Shown here: piece by piece, positions 18,071 through 25,956 of the stretch
Layout: each line of letters opens with the position of its first letter
Numbering within the stretch: the first letter of the stretch is position 1
DNA from: Finegoldia magna ATCC 53516
GTDB lineage: Bacteria > Bacillota > Clostridia > Tissierellales > Peptoniphilaceae
Assembly: GCF_000159695.1 (NCBI RefSeq)
Contig: NZ_CM000955.1
Span: 631,473-695,472, forward strand
Reading direction: 5' to 3'
Length of the DNA stretch: 64,000 nucleotides
Program-made: the position numbers and the translations under genes
The notes under the pieces: generated by a model
What the model saw: the letters and a program-made list of their open reading frames with translations, nothing else
The model's database searches: none
What the model was told of the DNA's origin: nothing

Positions 18071-18952
18071 TTAATATTCTTCTTTTTCGAATCCTTTACC
18101 CAATACTTCGTATGCGTCATTTACCGTAATAAATGCACGAGGGTCAATCTTTTTCAATTTTTTCTTCAAATAAGCAACTTGTGCTCTCTTTAAAACGCAG
18201 AATATTATATCTTGTTCGTTATTCAAATAAGCACCTTCTCCGTGTAATAAAGTGACACCACGATTCATATCTTGCATAATAATATTTGCAACTTCTTCGT
18301 TTTTCGAAGTTATTACGAAAACTTGTTTAGTTTCACCTATTCCCAATTCGATTTTATCCAAAACTCTGTAAGCTACAAACATCGAAATAATAGTATAAAA
18401 TCCTTTATCAATACCATACAATGCACTACCTATAGCTATGATTACTGCATTACAAGCCATGAGTACATTTCCTATTGAAATATCTTTTTCGTTTTTCATA
18501 ATAGCAGCTATGATATCCAAACCACCACTGCATGTACCAAATCTAAAAAGCGTACCCATCGACGTGCCATTTATCGCTCCACCAACCACAGCTACAAGCA
18601 TATCATCCTTTAAGATAAATGGATTTGGAAGATAGTGAAACAATGTCAAATACACTGACAACACAATCGTAGAAATCGCTGCGTAATTTACAAATTGTCT
18701 AGTTAAATACTTGTATCCAATAATCATAATTGGAATATTAAGCAAGAACACTGTAACTCCTGTAGGAATTCCAGTCATATATTGAACCAACAATCCAATA
18801 CCAGTAGAACCACCACTTAGAAAGTTCTTTTGACTGAAGAAAAAGTCAATTGCAACGGCAGCCAATAAGTTAGCTAACAAAATAGAAATGATTTTCTTCT
18901 TAGCATCACTTCTGCTACCAAAATTTTTTACAAAAAAATCCGTTTTACTCAT
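18071..18952 (-). CDS. YitT-family membrane protein
   Basis: 293 residues. About five to six membrane segments (residues 20-190) make the YitT/DUF161 domain with the GGSTGIGLLVQY and GGLDIIAAI signatures, followed by a soluble C-terminal DUF2179 domain (about 205-285). The physiological role of the family is not established. The ATG overlaps the stop of the upstream gene (TAATG), implying coupled translation, and the gene ends in the ribosome site of the PFK gene. Confidence 0.9.
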   Translation of the reverse strand: MSKTDFFVKNFGSRSDAKKKIISILLANLLAAVAIDFFFSQKNFLSGGSTGIGLLVQYMTGIPTGVTVFLLNIPIMIIGYKYLTRQFVNYAAISTIVLSVYLTLFHYLPNPFILKDDMLVAVVGGAINGTSMGTLFRFGTCSGGLDIIAAIMKNEKDISIGNVLMACNAVIIAIGSALYGIDKGFYTIISMFVAYRVLDKIELGIGETKQVFVITSKNEEVANIIMQDMNRGVTLLHGEGAYLNNEQDIIFCVLKRAQVAYLKKKLKKIDPRAFITVNDAYEVLGKGFEKEEY

Positions 18953-19446
18953 TATTTTATAAATCCTAATCTTTCTTTAATATATACATCCCATATAAAC
19001 AAAGCCACAGCAATGACAACGAATGTGTATTTTTCATCCTTTACATCCAATGTAAACTTTTCGTAGATGCTGAAACCTTTCTTGTTTAATTCTATATTGC
19101 CAAAATCTAGTACATTGATATGTTTAAAATCAGAAATATCAATTACTTTGTCGTTGTCGTATTTAATAGTGTTAGACATATCAGACTCTAATGTAAAATT
19201 GACATTCTTGGAATTTATTACGTATTTTTTGTTATTATCATAAAAAATACGTTCAACCTTCATCACGACATCTTCGTTTTCATCGTAAAATACAAAGTTT
19301 GATCCCTTGTCAAAGCTTGACCCAATGAATGCATCAAAAAACGAGGTACTATTTCCTTCCTTGTATCCAGAATAAATAAGCTTATCATCCGATAAAATTC
19401 TAAATCTATCCTTTATGTCTTTGTTAATATAAAAATCGTAAATCAT
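18952..19446 (-). CDS. Uncharacterised protein with C-terminal membrane segment
   Basis: 164 residues from the ATG at 19446; the TTG six bases upstream is less likely. The ribosome site is weak (AAGAAAG). The body is a series of short beta-type segments rich in Asp, Lys and Phe, reminiscent of LURP/tubby-like barrels but without a diagnostic motif. One membrane segment follows near residues 140-157 (FVVIAVALFIWDVYI). First gene of the operon with yitT and the PFK gene. Function unknown. Confidence 0.65.
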   Translation of the reverse strand: MIYDFYINKDIKDRFRILSDDKLIYSGYKEGNSTSFFDAFIGSSFDKGSNFVFYDENEDVVMKVERIFYDNNKKYVINSKNVNFTLESDMSNTIKYDNDKVIDISDFKHINVLDFGNIELNKKGFSIYEKFTLDVKDEKYTFVVIAVALFIWDVYIKERLGFIK

Positions 19447-19481
19447 AATCAATCTTTCTTTGATAATTAAAAGTTTAATAA

Positions 19482-19508
19482 TAAAAAATCAGGCCATAGG
19501 CCTGATTT
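19482..19508 (-). terminator. Terminator after hup
   Basis: AAATCAGGCC and GGCCTGATTT form a perfect 10-bp stem with a TAT loop and a T-run on the minus strand, 5 bases after the hup stop. Confidence 0.92.
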
Positions 19509-19513
19509 ATAAA

Positions 19514-19804
19514 CTATTTACTCTTTTTCTTGTTAACTGCTTCTTTTAAAGATTTACCAGCTTTAAATACAGGCGCATTTGATGCAGGAATTTGAATTTT
19601 TTCTTCAGGATTTCTTGGGTTTCTTCCTTCACGAGCTTTTCTTTCTCTTGATTCAAATGTACCAAATCCTACTAATTGTACTTTTTCACCTTTTGCTAAT
19701 GTTTCTTCAACAGTTTTAATGAATGCGTTTAAAGCTCTTTCGCTTTCAACTTTTGATAGCTCACTTTTTTTAGCTATACTAGTTAATAATTCAGATTTAT
19801 TCAT
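19514..19804 (-). CDS. hup: DNA-binding protein HU
   Basis: 96 residues. Bacterial HU with the N-terminal MNKSELL helix, GFGTFESRERKAREGRNP beta-arm base and IPASNAPVFKAGK arm; the lysine-rich tail KKKSK is slightly longer than usual. Nucleoid-associated architectural protein. AGGAGG is 5 bases before the ATG. The IS110 element at 19816-21369 is inserted inside this ribosome-binding leader, so the natural promoter (21406-21434) is now about 1.6 kb away. The gene itself and its AGGAGG are intact. Confidence 0.97.
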   Translation of the reverse strand: MNKSELLTSIAKKSELSKVESERALNAFIKTVEETLAKGEKVQLVGFGTFESRERKAREGRNPRNPEEKIQIPASNAPVFKAGKSLKEAVNKKKSK

Positions 19805-19813
19805 CTTTTCCTC

Positions 19814-19815
19814 CT
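19814..19815 (+). other. Left target core (CT) of the IS110 element
   Basis: The top strand reads CCTCCT|CGTATAAT across this point. CCTCCT is the complement of the hup Shine-Dalgarno sequence and matches the left target guide at 19909-19914. The element begins at 19816. A second CT at 21368-21369 closes the right end. Confidence 0.7.
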
Positions 19816-19817
19816 CG

Positions 19818-19823
19818 TATAAT
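19818..19823 (+). promoter_or_regulatory. -10 half of the IS110 circle-junction promoter
   Basis: TATAAT, third base of the element onward. It pairs with TTGACA at 21349-21354 only when the ends are joined (spacer 13 + CT + 2 = 17 bases). In the integrated state the matching -35 position is occupied by hup coding DNA (ATTTAT), so the promoter should be weak. Confidence 0.75.
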
Positions 19824-19858
19824 ATAGTTGTAGTAATAAATACTACATTTTATTCTCA

Positions 19859-20030
19859 ATCCCACTTTCTTATGGGATAATAATTGTATAGATAGAGGTC
19901 GTAGTCTCCCTCCTTGAAGCTAGTCTTCCTATTTAAGGGTTACGCCTCTACTTTACGTCCTTATCAGTATGAGCTGGATAGCACATTTCGTTGCTGTATG
20001 TCTAACGAGGTTTGATTGTCGTAAAGTTCT
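19859..20030 (+). ncRNA. Candidate IS110 bridge RNA
   Basis: Three successive structures. (1) 5' stem-loop 19859-19878, ATCCCA/TGGGAT. (2) A domain closed by TAGAGG plus CGTA (19893-19903, one bulged T) pairing with TACG plus CCTCTA (19941-19950), with an internal loop capped by hairpin GAAG/CTTC. The loop strands 19904-19915 and 19929-19940 are the proposed target guides. (3) A domain closed by CTTTACG (19951-19957) and CGTAAAG (20020-20026), capped by an AGCA/TGCT hairpin (19980-19983 with 19992-19995); the loop strands 19958-19977 and 19998-20019 are the proposed donor guides. This is the layout described for the IS621 bridge RNA. Exact ends are unknown. Confidence 0.75.
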
Positions 20031-20077
20031 TGAGGGTTCTTTCTCTATCTAAATTTATATTAAAGCTAGGTGATTTT

Positions 20078-21253
20078 ATGTTTTACATTGGTGTTGATAT
20101 TGCAAAGAATAACCACGAAGCCTCAATAATTGATTCTAATGGTAAACTTGTTTCTGAGTCTTTTTCTTTTTCTAATTCTATTAGAGGATTAGAGAAGTTT
20201 CAGAAATTTATTTCCTCTTTTTCGATTGATTTTAACAATTGTATTATTGGTATGGAAGCTACAGGTCATTATTGGCTGTCTCTTTATTCTTTCTTGATTG
20301 ATTTAGGATTTTCTTGTATTGTTATTAATCCTATTCAGTCTGATGCTTTTAGAAAGATGTATATTAGACAGACTAAAAATGATTCTGTGGATTCTTTTGT
20401 TATCGCTCAAATTCTTAGGTTTGGCGAGTTTTCTGTTTCTCATTTTTCTGATGAGGATACTTTTGCTTTAAGAAATCTTTCTAGGTTCAGGTTTGCTCTT
20501 GTTGATGAAGCTTCTGATTGGAAGAGAAAGCTTGTTTGTATTTTAGATCAGGTTTTCCCTGAGTATTCTTCGCTTTTTTCTAATATTTATGGTGTGGCTT
20601 CTAAGGAGCTTTTGAGTAAGTATCCTTTGCCTGAGGATATGATTTCTATTCCTGCTGATGAGCTTGCTAAGATGTTGTCTAAGTGTAGTAAGGGTCGCTT
20701 TGGTATTGATAAGGCTAAAGAAATCCAAGAGAAAGCTTCTAATTCCTTTGGTGTTAAGTTTGCTTTGAAGTCTTTTTCTTTTCAAATCAAACAAATTATT
20801 GCTCAAATTTCTTTTCTTGAAGATCAGATTTTTGAGATTGAAGATGAAATTTCTTCTATGATTAATTCTTTATGCCCTGTTATTACTTCTATTACCGGTA
20901 TTGGTGATGTCTTAGGTGCTGCTATTTTCTCAGAAATCGGTGATATTTCACGATTTGAGAGAGCTAATCAGTTGGTTGCTTATGCTGGTTTAGATGTTGC
21001 TGTTAAGCAATCTGGTAATTTTAATGCTACTGATACTAAGATTTCTAAACGTGGTTCTCCTTATCTTAGACGTGCTATTTGGCTTGCTGCTTGTGTTGCT
21101 GCTTTTAAAGATCCTGCTTTGTCTGTGTATTATCAAAAACTTAGACAAAGAGGTAAAGCTCATGGTACAGCTATTGGTGCTGTTGCTAGAAAACTTACTA
21201 ACATTATTTTTGCTGTTTTGAGGGATAACAAAGCTTACATACCTAATATTTAG
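20078..21253 (+). CDS. IS110-family DEDD recombinase (transposase)
   Basis: 391 residues from the ATG at 20078, after AGGTG; the in-frame codons further upstream belong to the structured leader. N-terminal RuvC-like DEDD domain: FYIGVDIAKNNHEA, MEATGHYW and NDSVDSFVIAQ. A coiled-coil middle follows. C-terminal Transposase_20 domain: ITSITGIGDVLGAAIFSEIG, FERANQLVAYAGLD, and GSPYLRRAIWLAA with the conserved catalytic serine region. Ends in ARKLTNIIFAVLRDNK. It looks intact and active. The codon use (many TCT, GCT, CTT) differs from the neighbouring genes, fitting transfer. Confidence 0.93.
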   Translation: MFYIGVDIAKNNHEASIIDSNGKLVSESFSFSNSIRGLEKFQKFISSFSIDFNNCIIGMEATGHYWLSLYSFLIDLGFSCIVINPIQSDAFRKMYIRQTKNDSVDSFVIAQILRFGEFSVSHFSDEDTFALRNLSRFRFALVDEASDWKRKLVCILDQVFPEYSSLFSNIYGVASKELLSKYPLPEDMISIPADELAKMLSKCSKGRFGIDKAKEIQEKASNSFGVKFALKSFSFQIKQIIAQISFLEDQIFEIEDEISSMINSLCPVITSITGIGDVLGAAIFSEIGDISRFERANQLVAYAGLDVAVKQSGNFNATDTKISKRGSPYLRRAIWLAACVAAFKDPALSVYYQKLRQRGKAHGTAIGAVARKLTNIIFAVLRDNKAYIPNI

Positions 21254-21282
21254 TTGTTGTGTAATTCTTATTAAATTTTTCT

Positions 21283-21302
21283 AAGCCTAATTTTTTAGGC
21301 TT
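21283..21302 (+). terminator. Hairpin in the IS110 right end
   Basis: AAGCCTAA and TTAGGCTT form an 8-bp stem with a TTTT loop, 29 bases after the transposase stop. Little T-run follows, so it may be a weak terminator or a protein-binding hairpin. Confidence 0.45.
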
Positions 21303-21348
21303 GTTTGACATGCCTTAAATTTCAAGATAAATTATTTTTTATTTTCTC

Positions 21349-21354
21349 TTGACA
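21349..21354 (+). promoter_or_regulatory. -35 half of the IS110 circle-junction promoter
   Basis: TTGACA, 14 bases before the right CT core. It becomes a consensus promoter with TATAAT at 19818-19823 only in the excised circle. Confidence 0.75.
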
Positions 21355-21405
21355 TTTGATAGCTGGTCTTAAATTTTCAAAATAGTTAAAACCTATTTTA
21401 AATAC

Positions 21406-21434
21406 AGTATACAGTAATATTTTTTTTATTTCAA
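21406..21434 (-). promoter_or_regulatory. Original hup promoter, displaced by the IS element
   Basis: TTGAAA at 21434-21429, a 17-base spacer and TATACT at 21411-21406, reading toward hup. Without the element the leader would run from here to AAATTTAAGGAGG and the hup ATG. Now the promoter fires into the right end of the element, antisense to the transposase. Confidence 0.7.
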
Positions 21435-21472
21435 GTGTTTTGACTGGAAAAACAGCGTTTTTTTATTAAAAA

Positions 21473-22438
21473 TTAGTAAATTTTTACGCCCATATCCTTT
21501 TTTTGTTTTTCAAATTCTTTTTGAACTTTTTCTTGGATAATTTTGTTGGAAATTGCTGTCTTAACGTTTTGTTTATTTGCATCAGTCATCTTATCTAATT
21601 CAGTAACTTTACTGTTAAGTTTGATGATGTGATATCCAAATTCTGTCTTAACAGGTTTTGAAACTTCACCTGGTTTCATTTTCTTCAATGCATCAGAAAA
21701 TTCTTTTACCATTGTAGATGATAAGAAATCACCTAATTTACCAGAATTTTGCTTAGCTGATGGGTCTTCTGATTTTGCTTTGGCAACTTCATTGAAGTTC
21801 TTACCATCTTTTACTTCTTCGTAAGTTTTGTTTGCTAATTCTGATTTTGCTTTTAGCTTAGCGTCGTCCAAGTTTTTACCCTTGTCATCCTTACCAGAGA
21901 AAAGAATGTGATCTGCATTATATTGAGTATAAGTGTCTAAGTTTTTGTCGAATTCGTCTTTGATTTCTTTGTCAGATGGTTTGAAGTCTTTTTCAAATTG
22001 TTGAGAAAGTTTTTTGTTTTTCAATTGTTTTTCGATTTGTTCTTTCAAAGCTTGTTCTGTCATATTTTCTTTTTTAAGTTGTTCTTTGAATTTGTCTGCT
22101 CCACCTAATTGTTTTTGAAGCTTGTCAACTTCTGCTTGAACTTCCTTATCAGACACTTCAATTTTTTTATCCTTCATTAATTTGTTTGCGATTTTTTCGT
22201 TAATTAGCATATCAATGATTTTAGGTTGGATTTGCTTCAAAGCTTCCTTACCTTGTTCAGTGTTAGGGTTGAAAATATCTTGTCCATAATATTGTTTGTA
22301 ATCTTCCATTACCTTGTCCACATCTTTTTGGTAGATGTATTCTTTGCCAATCTTTGCCACTGCTCCGTCTGGTTTTTTAGAACATCCTGTTACCATTACC
22401 ATCATCACAGCTAATACAATTGCTAAAAATTTCTTCAT
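21473..22438 (-). CDS. prsA: PrsA-type foldase lipoprotein (parvulin peptidyl-prolyl isomerase)
   Basis: 321 residues. Lipoprotein signal with lipobox VTGC (Cys19). N-terminal chaperone (SurA-N-like) region, then a parvulin PPIase domain (about residues 170-275) with the DHILFSG start, SEDPSAKQNSGKLGDF and FGYHIIKL. Folds secreted proteins at the outer face of the membrane. GGAGG is 5 bases before the ATG. Last gene after mfd (11-base gap). No clear terminator follows; the hup promoter comes next. Confidence 0.93.
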   Translation of the reverse strand: MKKFLAIVLAVMMVMVTGCSKKPDGAVAKIGKEYIYQKDVDKVMEDYKQYYGQDIFNPNTEQGKEALKQIQPKIIDMLINEKIANKLMKDKKIEVSDKEVQAEVDKLQKQLGGADKFKEQLKKENMTEQALKEQIEKQLKNKKLSQQFEKDFKPSDKEIKDEFDKNLDTYTQYNADHILFSGKDDKGKNLDDAKLKAKSELANKTYEEVKDGKNFNEVAKAKSEDPSAKQNSGKLGDFLSSTMVKEFSDALKKMKPGEVSKPVKTEFGYHIIKLNSKVTELDKMTDANKQNVKTAISNKIIQEKVQKEFEKQKKDMGVKIY

Positions 22439-22449
22439 TTTTCCTCCAA

Positions 22450-25400
22450 TTATTTCTCATTATCCTTCAAAAGTATCGATAATACTTCGATAGGATCTCT
22501 TAAATTTTTGTCTTCAAATCCCAAAATGATTTTAGGTTTTTCTGACAAATCAAATCTCATTTCTTTCTTGTAATTTTCTGTCAAGTATTTTAATTTTTCT
22601 AATGAAATTTTGTCAGGAGAAGAAAATTGCAAGAAAAGTTCTCCCTTTATTTCTTTTATACTTTCAATGGATAATTTAGCACAGAAAGCTTTTATTATGG
22701 ATACATCCATTATATTAACGATAGGCTTAGGAACATCTCCAAACCTGTCGATTAATTCATCAATTATTTCAGAATAATCATCTTCATCTTGTATAGATGC
22801 GATTTTTTTGTAGATATCAATCTTTGTTTCATTCTCAGAAATGTAATCTTCCGGAATGTATCCGTTGACTTTGATTTCGATTGTGACTGTATTCTTATTT
22901 TCAGAAATAGTCTCTCCCTTGGCTTCTCTGACAGCTTGTTCCAAAAGCTTCACATACAAATCATAACCGATTTTTGCGATGTGACCATGTTGGCTTTCTC
23001 CCAAAAGATTTCCAGCTCCTCTGAGTTCCAAATCCCTCATTGCGATTTTAAAACCAGATCCAAATTCTGTAAAGTCTTTTATTGCCATAAGTCGTTTTTC
23101 GGAAATTTCGGTTAATGATTTTTGCCCTTCATATGTGAAATAAGCAAACGAAGTTCTATCAGATCGTCCAATACGTCCCTTTAATTGATACAATTGCGAC
23201 AAGCCCATCTTATCTGCATTATAAATTATCATTGTGTTGACATTTTGTATGTCAAGACCTGTTTCTATAATAGTTGTGCACAATAGTAAATCATAAATTC
23301 CATCTTGGAAGTCTAGCATTACATTTTCTAGCTCTTTTTCATTCATTCTACCATGAGCTATCGCTATGTTTAATTCAGGAACCAATTCTTTCAATTTAAA
23401 TTCCATCTGATCAATATCTTCTATTCTATTATACACAAAATATATCTGTCCACCGCGGTCAAGTTCTCTGATTATTGCATCTCTTATCAAACTAGGATTG
23501 TACTCTGTAACATAAGTTGATATCGGAGTTCTGTCTTCTGGTGGTTCTTCCAACAAACTCATATCCCTAATACCCGTCAAACCCATCTGTAAAGTTCTAG
23601 GAATTGGAGTTGCTGACAGTGTAAGCACATCTACGTTTTCTCTCATAGATTTTAATTTTTCTTTGTGTCTCACACCAAATCTTTGTTCTTCATCAATTAC
23701 TAATAATCCCAAATCTTTGAATTTCAAATTCTTCGACAGAATTCTATGAGTCCCCACCAATAAATCTACAAGACCTCTTTGCACATCTTTCATAATTTGT
23801 TTTTGACGTGCTGGAGAGACGAATCTACTCATCATTTCAACTCTGATAGGATAATCTCTGAATCGTTCTTTAATTGTGTTGAAATGTTGTTGTGCGAGAA
23901 TTGTCGTTGGAACTAAGAAAGCAACTTGTTTACCGTCCATTATAGCTTTAAAACAAGCTCTGATTGCAACTTCTGTTTTTCCGTAACCAACATCACCACA
24001 CAATAACCTATCCATTGGTCTGTCAGATTCCATATCTGTTTTGATTTCTTCAATAGATCTTACTTGAGAATCTGTTTCTTCATAAGGGAATGAATCTTCA
24101 AACTCTCTTTGCCATTCAGTATCTTGAGAAAACTGATATCCTTTTAACTTGGCTCTTTTTGAATATAATTCAACCAAATCATCTGCCATTTCATCGACTG
24201 ATTTCTTAGCTTTTTGTTTTGCCTTTGCCCAATCATTTCCACTTAATTTATTTAATGAAGGCTTTTTGATGTTTCCACCGCCGATGTATTTTTGAACCAA
24301 ATTCATTTGGTCTGTTGGAATCATCAGCCTATCGTTCGCCTTATATTGAATTACAATGTAATCTTTTTGAATTCCATTTACATCGATTTTTTCAATTCCC
24401 TTGTACTGTCCAATCCCGTGATTTTCGTGAACCACAAAATCGTCGATATTCAAATCAGAATAATTGACAATATCCTGACCAGTGCTTTTTTTCTTCTTAC
24501 GTTTTCGAATTTGCTTTTCGCGTCCGAAAATTTCCTTATAAGTAATTATCAAATACTTAGGATCTTTTATTTCAAAACCATTTGGCAAATTCTTCTGAGT
24601 AATCAAAACCTGCGACGATTTGATATTTGCATTATAATCTTCAGCTTCAAGAGTTGGTATTCCGTTAGTCAAAAACAAATCCTTGAGCATGTTTTTGCGT
24701 TCGACATTTGCCGCAAACACAATTTGCTTGAATCCTCTTAAACTATTGGATTTTATATTTTCAACCAAACTGTCGATATTTTTGTTGAAGTTCGGAGCTT
24801 CCAACGTTTTAAGCTGATACATAGAATTCGATTCTATAAGTCTTGTTCTTTTAACCAAACTTGTAATATTAACACAAGTCTTTTCTTTAATTAATTTTAA
24901 TATATCGGAAATCGGAATGAGAGATTGTTCGTGCTTGGATAGAACTTCTCCTTTTTCAACCAAGTACACGAAATCTTCCAAAAACCTCTTTTCTTTTTCC
25001 TTGTAAATATCATAACATCTGGACAAATCTTCAATCATCATTATGCTTTCATCAAGGAAATAATCGAAAATTGTATCGTAGTCTTTTTTCGTTAGAAAAC
25101 ACGACACTAAATCAATTTCATACTCCAAATCATTTCTGATGTATTCCATTAATTTTTCGAATTTGTCCTTGACATTGTCTATGTTTTCGCCAAAAATCGG
25201 ATGATTAACCCTTTTATCCAGATTTTTCTGAATAGAATTAATAATGGATTCTTTCTTTGATTCTTCAATAATTAATTCGCTGCAACTAATGATGTCGATG
25301 AACTTGCAGTCTTCAATTGATCTTTGAGTTGATACTTCAAAAAACCTCATAGAATCTATCTCGTCATCGAACAATTCAATTCTGACAGGAAATCTGCTGT

Positions 25401-25956
25401 GAACTGGGAAAATATCCACAATTCCACCTCTTATAGCAAATTGTCCCTTTGATTCAATAGTGTCTACCCTTTCGTATTTCAACACCTTTAACTTTTCTTG
25501 AAGCTCTTCCAAATTTATTAAATCGGTGTCTTTAATAGTGAATGTGTATTTTTTGGCGACAGATTTTTTCGTGATTTTCTTGGTTAATGCGTCAAAAGTT
25601 GTTACGATAATAGGCTGTTCGTTGTTTAATAATTTGAACAACACATTTACTCTTTGGTTTTCGGCATTATCGTCCAGTGATTTTGCATTGTATAAGTTGA
25701 GTTCTCTGCTAGGAAAAAATTCACAGATATTGTCTTCAATATCGTTCAGATACTCTGTCAAATTCCTAGCTCTCATATTGTCTTCTACAATTACCACAAG
25801 AGGTTTGTCTATGTTTTTAGATGTTGCATACACGAAACTTGCAAAAGCTTCCTTAATGACACCGTGAATGTAAATAGACGAATTATCGGATGATAAAGAA
25901 TTTAAATATCCCTGAAATTCTGTGTTATCCTCGTAAATTTTAGTTAAAAAGATCAT
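22450..25956 (-). CDS. mfd: Transcription-repair coupling factor
   Basis: 1168 residues, full length. UvrB-like N-terminal region (to about 350), RNA-polymerase interaction domain (around 500-560, HENHGIGQYKGIEKI), and a RecG-like translocase with Walker A GDVGYGKTE near residue 655 and DEEQRFG near 755, followed by TLSATPIPRTL, and the C-terminal TRCF domain. Removes stalled RNA polymerase and recruits UvrA. The start overlaps the pth stop by 4 bases (ATGA). Typical place after pth. Confidence 0.97.
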   Translation of the reverse strand: MIFLTKIYEDNTEFQGYLNSLSSDNSSIYIHGVIKEAFASFVYATSKNIDKPLVVIVEDNMRARNLTEYLNDIEDNICEFFPSRELNLYNAKSLDDNAENQRVNVLFKLLNNEQPIIVTTFDALTKKITKKSVAKKYTFTIKDTDLINLEELQEKLKVLKYERVDTIESKGQFAIRGGIVDIFPVHSRFPVRIELFDDEIDSMRFFEVSTQRSIEDCKFIDIISCSELIIEESKKESIINSIQKNLDKRVNHPIFGENIDNVKDKFEKLMEYIRNDLEYEIDLVSCFLTKKDYDTIFDYFLDESIMMIEDLSRCYDIYKEKEKRFLEDFVYLVEKGEVLSKHEQSLIPISDILKLIKEKTCVNITSLVKRTRLIESNSMYQLKTLEAPNFNKNIDSLVENIKSNSLRGFKQIVFAANVERKNMLKDLFLTNGIPTLEAEDYNANIKSSQVLITQKNLPNGFEIKDPKYLIITYKEIFGREKQIRKRKKKKSTGQDIVNYSDLNIDDFVVHENHGIGQYKGIEKIDVNGIQKDYIVIQYKANDRLMIPTDQMNLVQKYIGGGNIKKPSLNKLSGNDWAKAKQKAKKSVDEMADDLVELYSKRAKLKGYQFSQDTEWQREFEDSFPYEETDSQVRSIEEIKTDMESDRPMDRLLCGDVGYGKTEVAIRACFKAIMDGKQVAFLVPTTILAQQHFNTIKERFRDYPIRVEMMSRFVSPARQKQIMKDVQRGLVDLLVGTHRILSKNLKFKDLGLLVIDEEQRFGVRHKEKLKSMRENVDVLTLSATPIPRTLQMGLTGIRDMSLLEEPPEDRTPISTYVTEYNPSLIRDAIIRELDRGGQIYFVYNRIEDIDQMEFKLKELVPELNIAIAHGRMNEKELENVMLDFQDGIYDLLLCTTIIETGLDIQNVNTMIIYNADKMGLSQLYQLKGRIGRSDRTSFAYFTYEGQKSLTEISEKRLMAIKDFTEFGSGFKIAMRDLELRGAGNLLGESQHGHIAKIGYDLYVKLLEQAVREAKGETISENKNTVTIEIKVNGYIPEDYISENETKIDIYKKIASIQDEDDYSEIIDELIDRFGDVPKPIVNIMDVSIIKAFCAKLSIESIKEIKGELFLQFSSPDKISLEKLKYLTENYKKEMRFDLSEKPKIILGFEDKNLRDPIEVLSILLKDNEK

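Larger units (their letters stand above)
19816..21369 (+). mobile_element. IS110-family insertion sequence (1554 bp)
   Basis: Single DEDD recombinase gene with a 262-base structured non-coding left end and a 116-base right end, no terminal inverted repeats, and CT cores at both borders (19814-19815 and 21368-21369). Boundaries were deduced in two independent ways. First, joining the right end to the left end through CT makes TTGACA-N17-TATAAT, the junction promoter expected for the circular form of this family. Second, guide segments in the left end match the host flanks and the element ends. The element sits between hup and its promoter. Confidence 0.85.

Noticed and set aside
20012..20077. 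N-terminal extension of the transposase upstream of 20078
   Set aside because: The extra residues are encoded by the structured bridge-RNA region and the family N-terminus starts at FYIGVD.
21314..21320. CTTAAAT at 21314-21320 as an alternative right border of the IS110 element
   Set aside because: It matches the right target guide as well, but then the junction would lack a correctly spaced TTGACA and the AGCTGG donor match, and TTGACA at 21349 would be unexplained.
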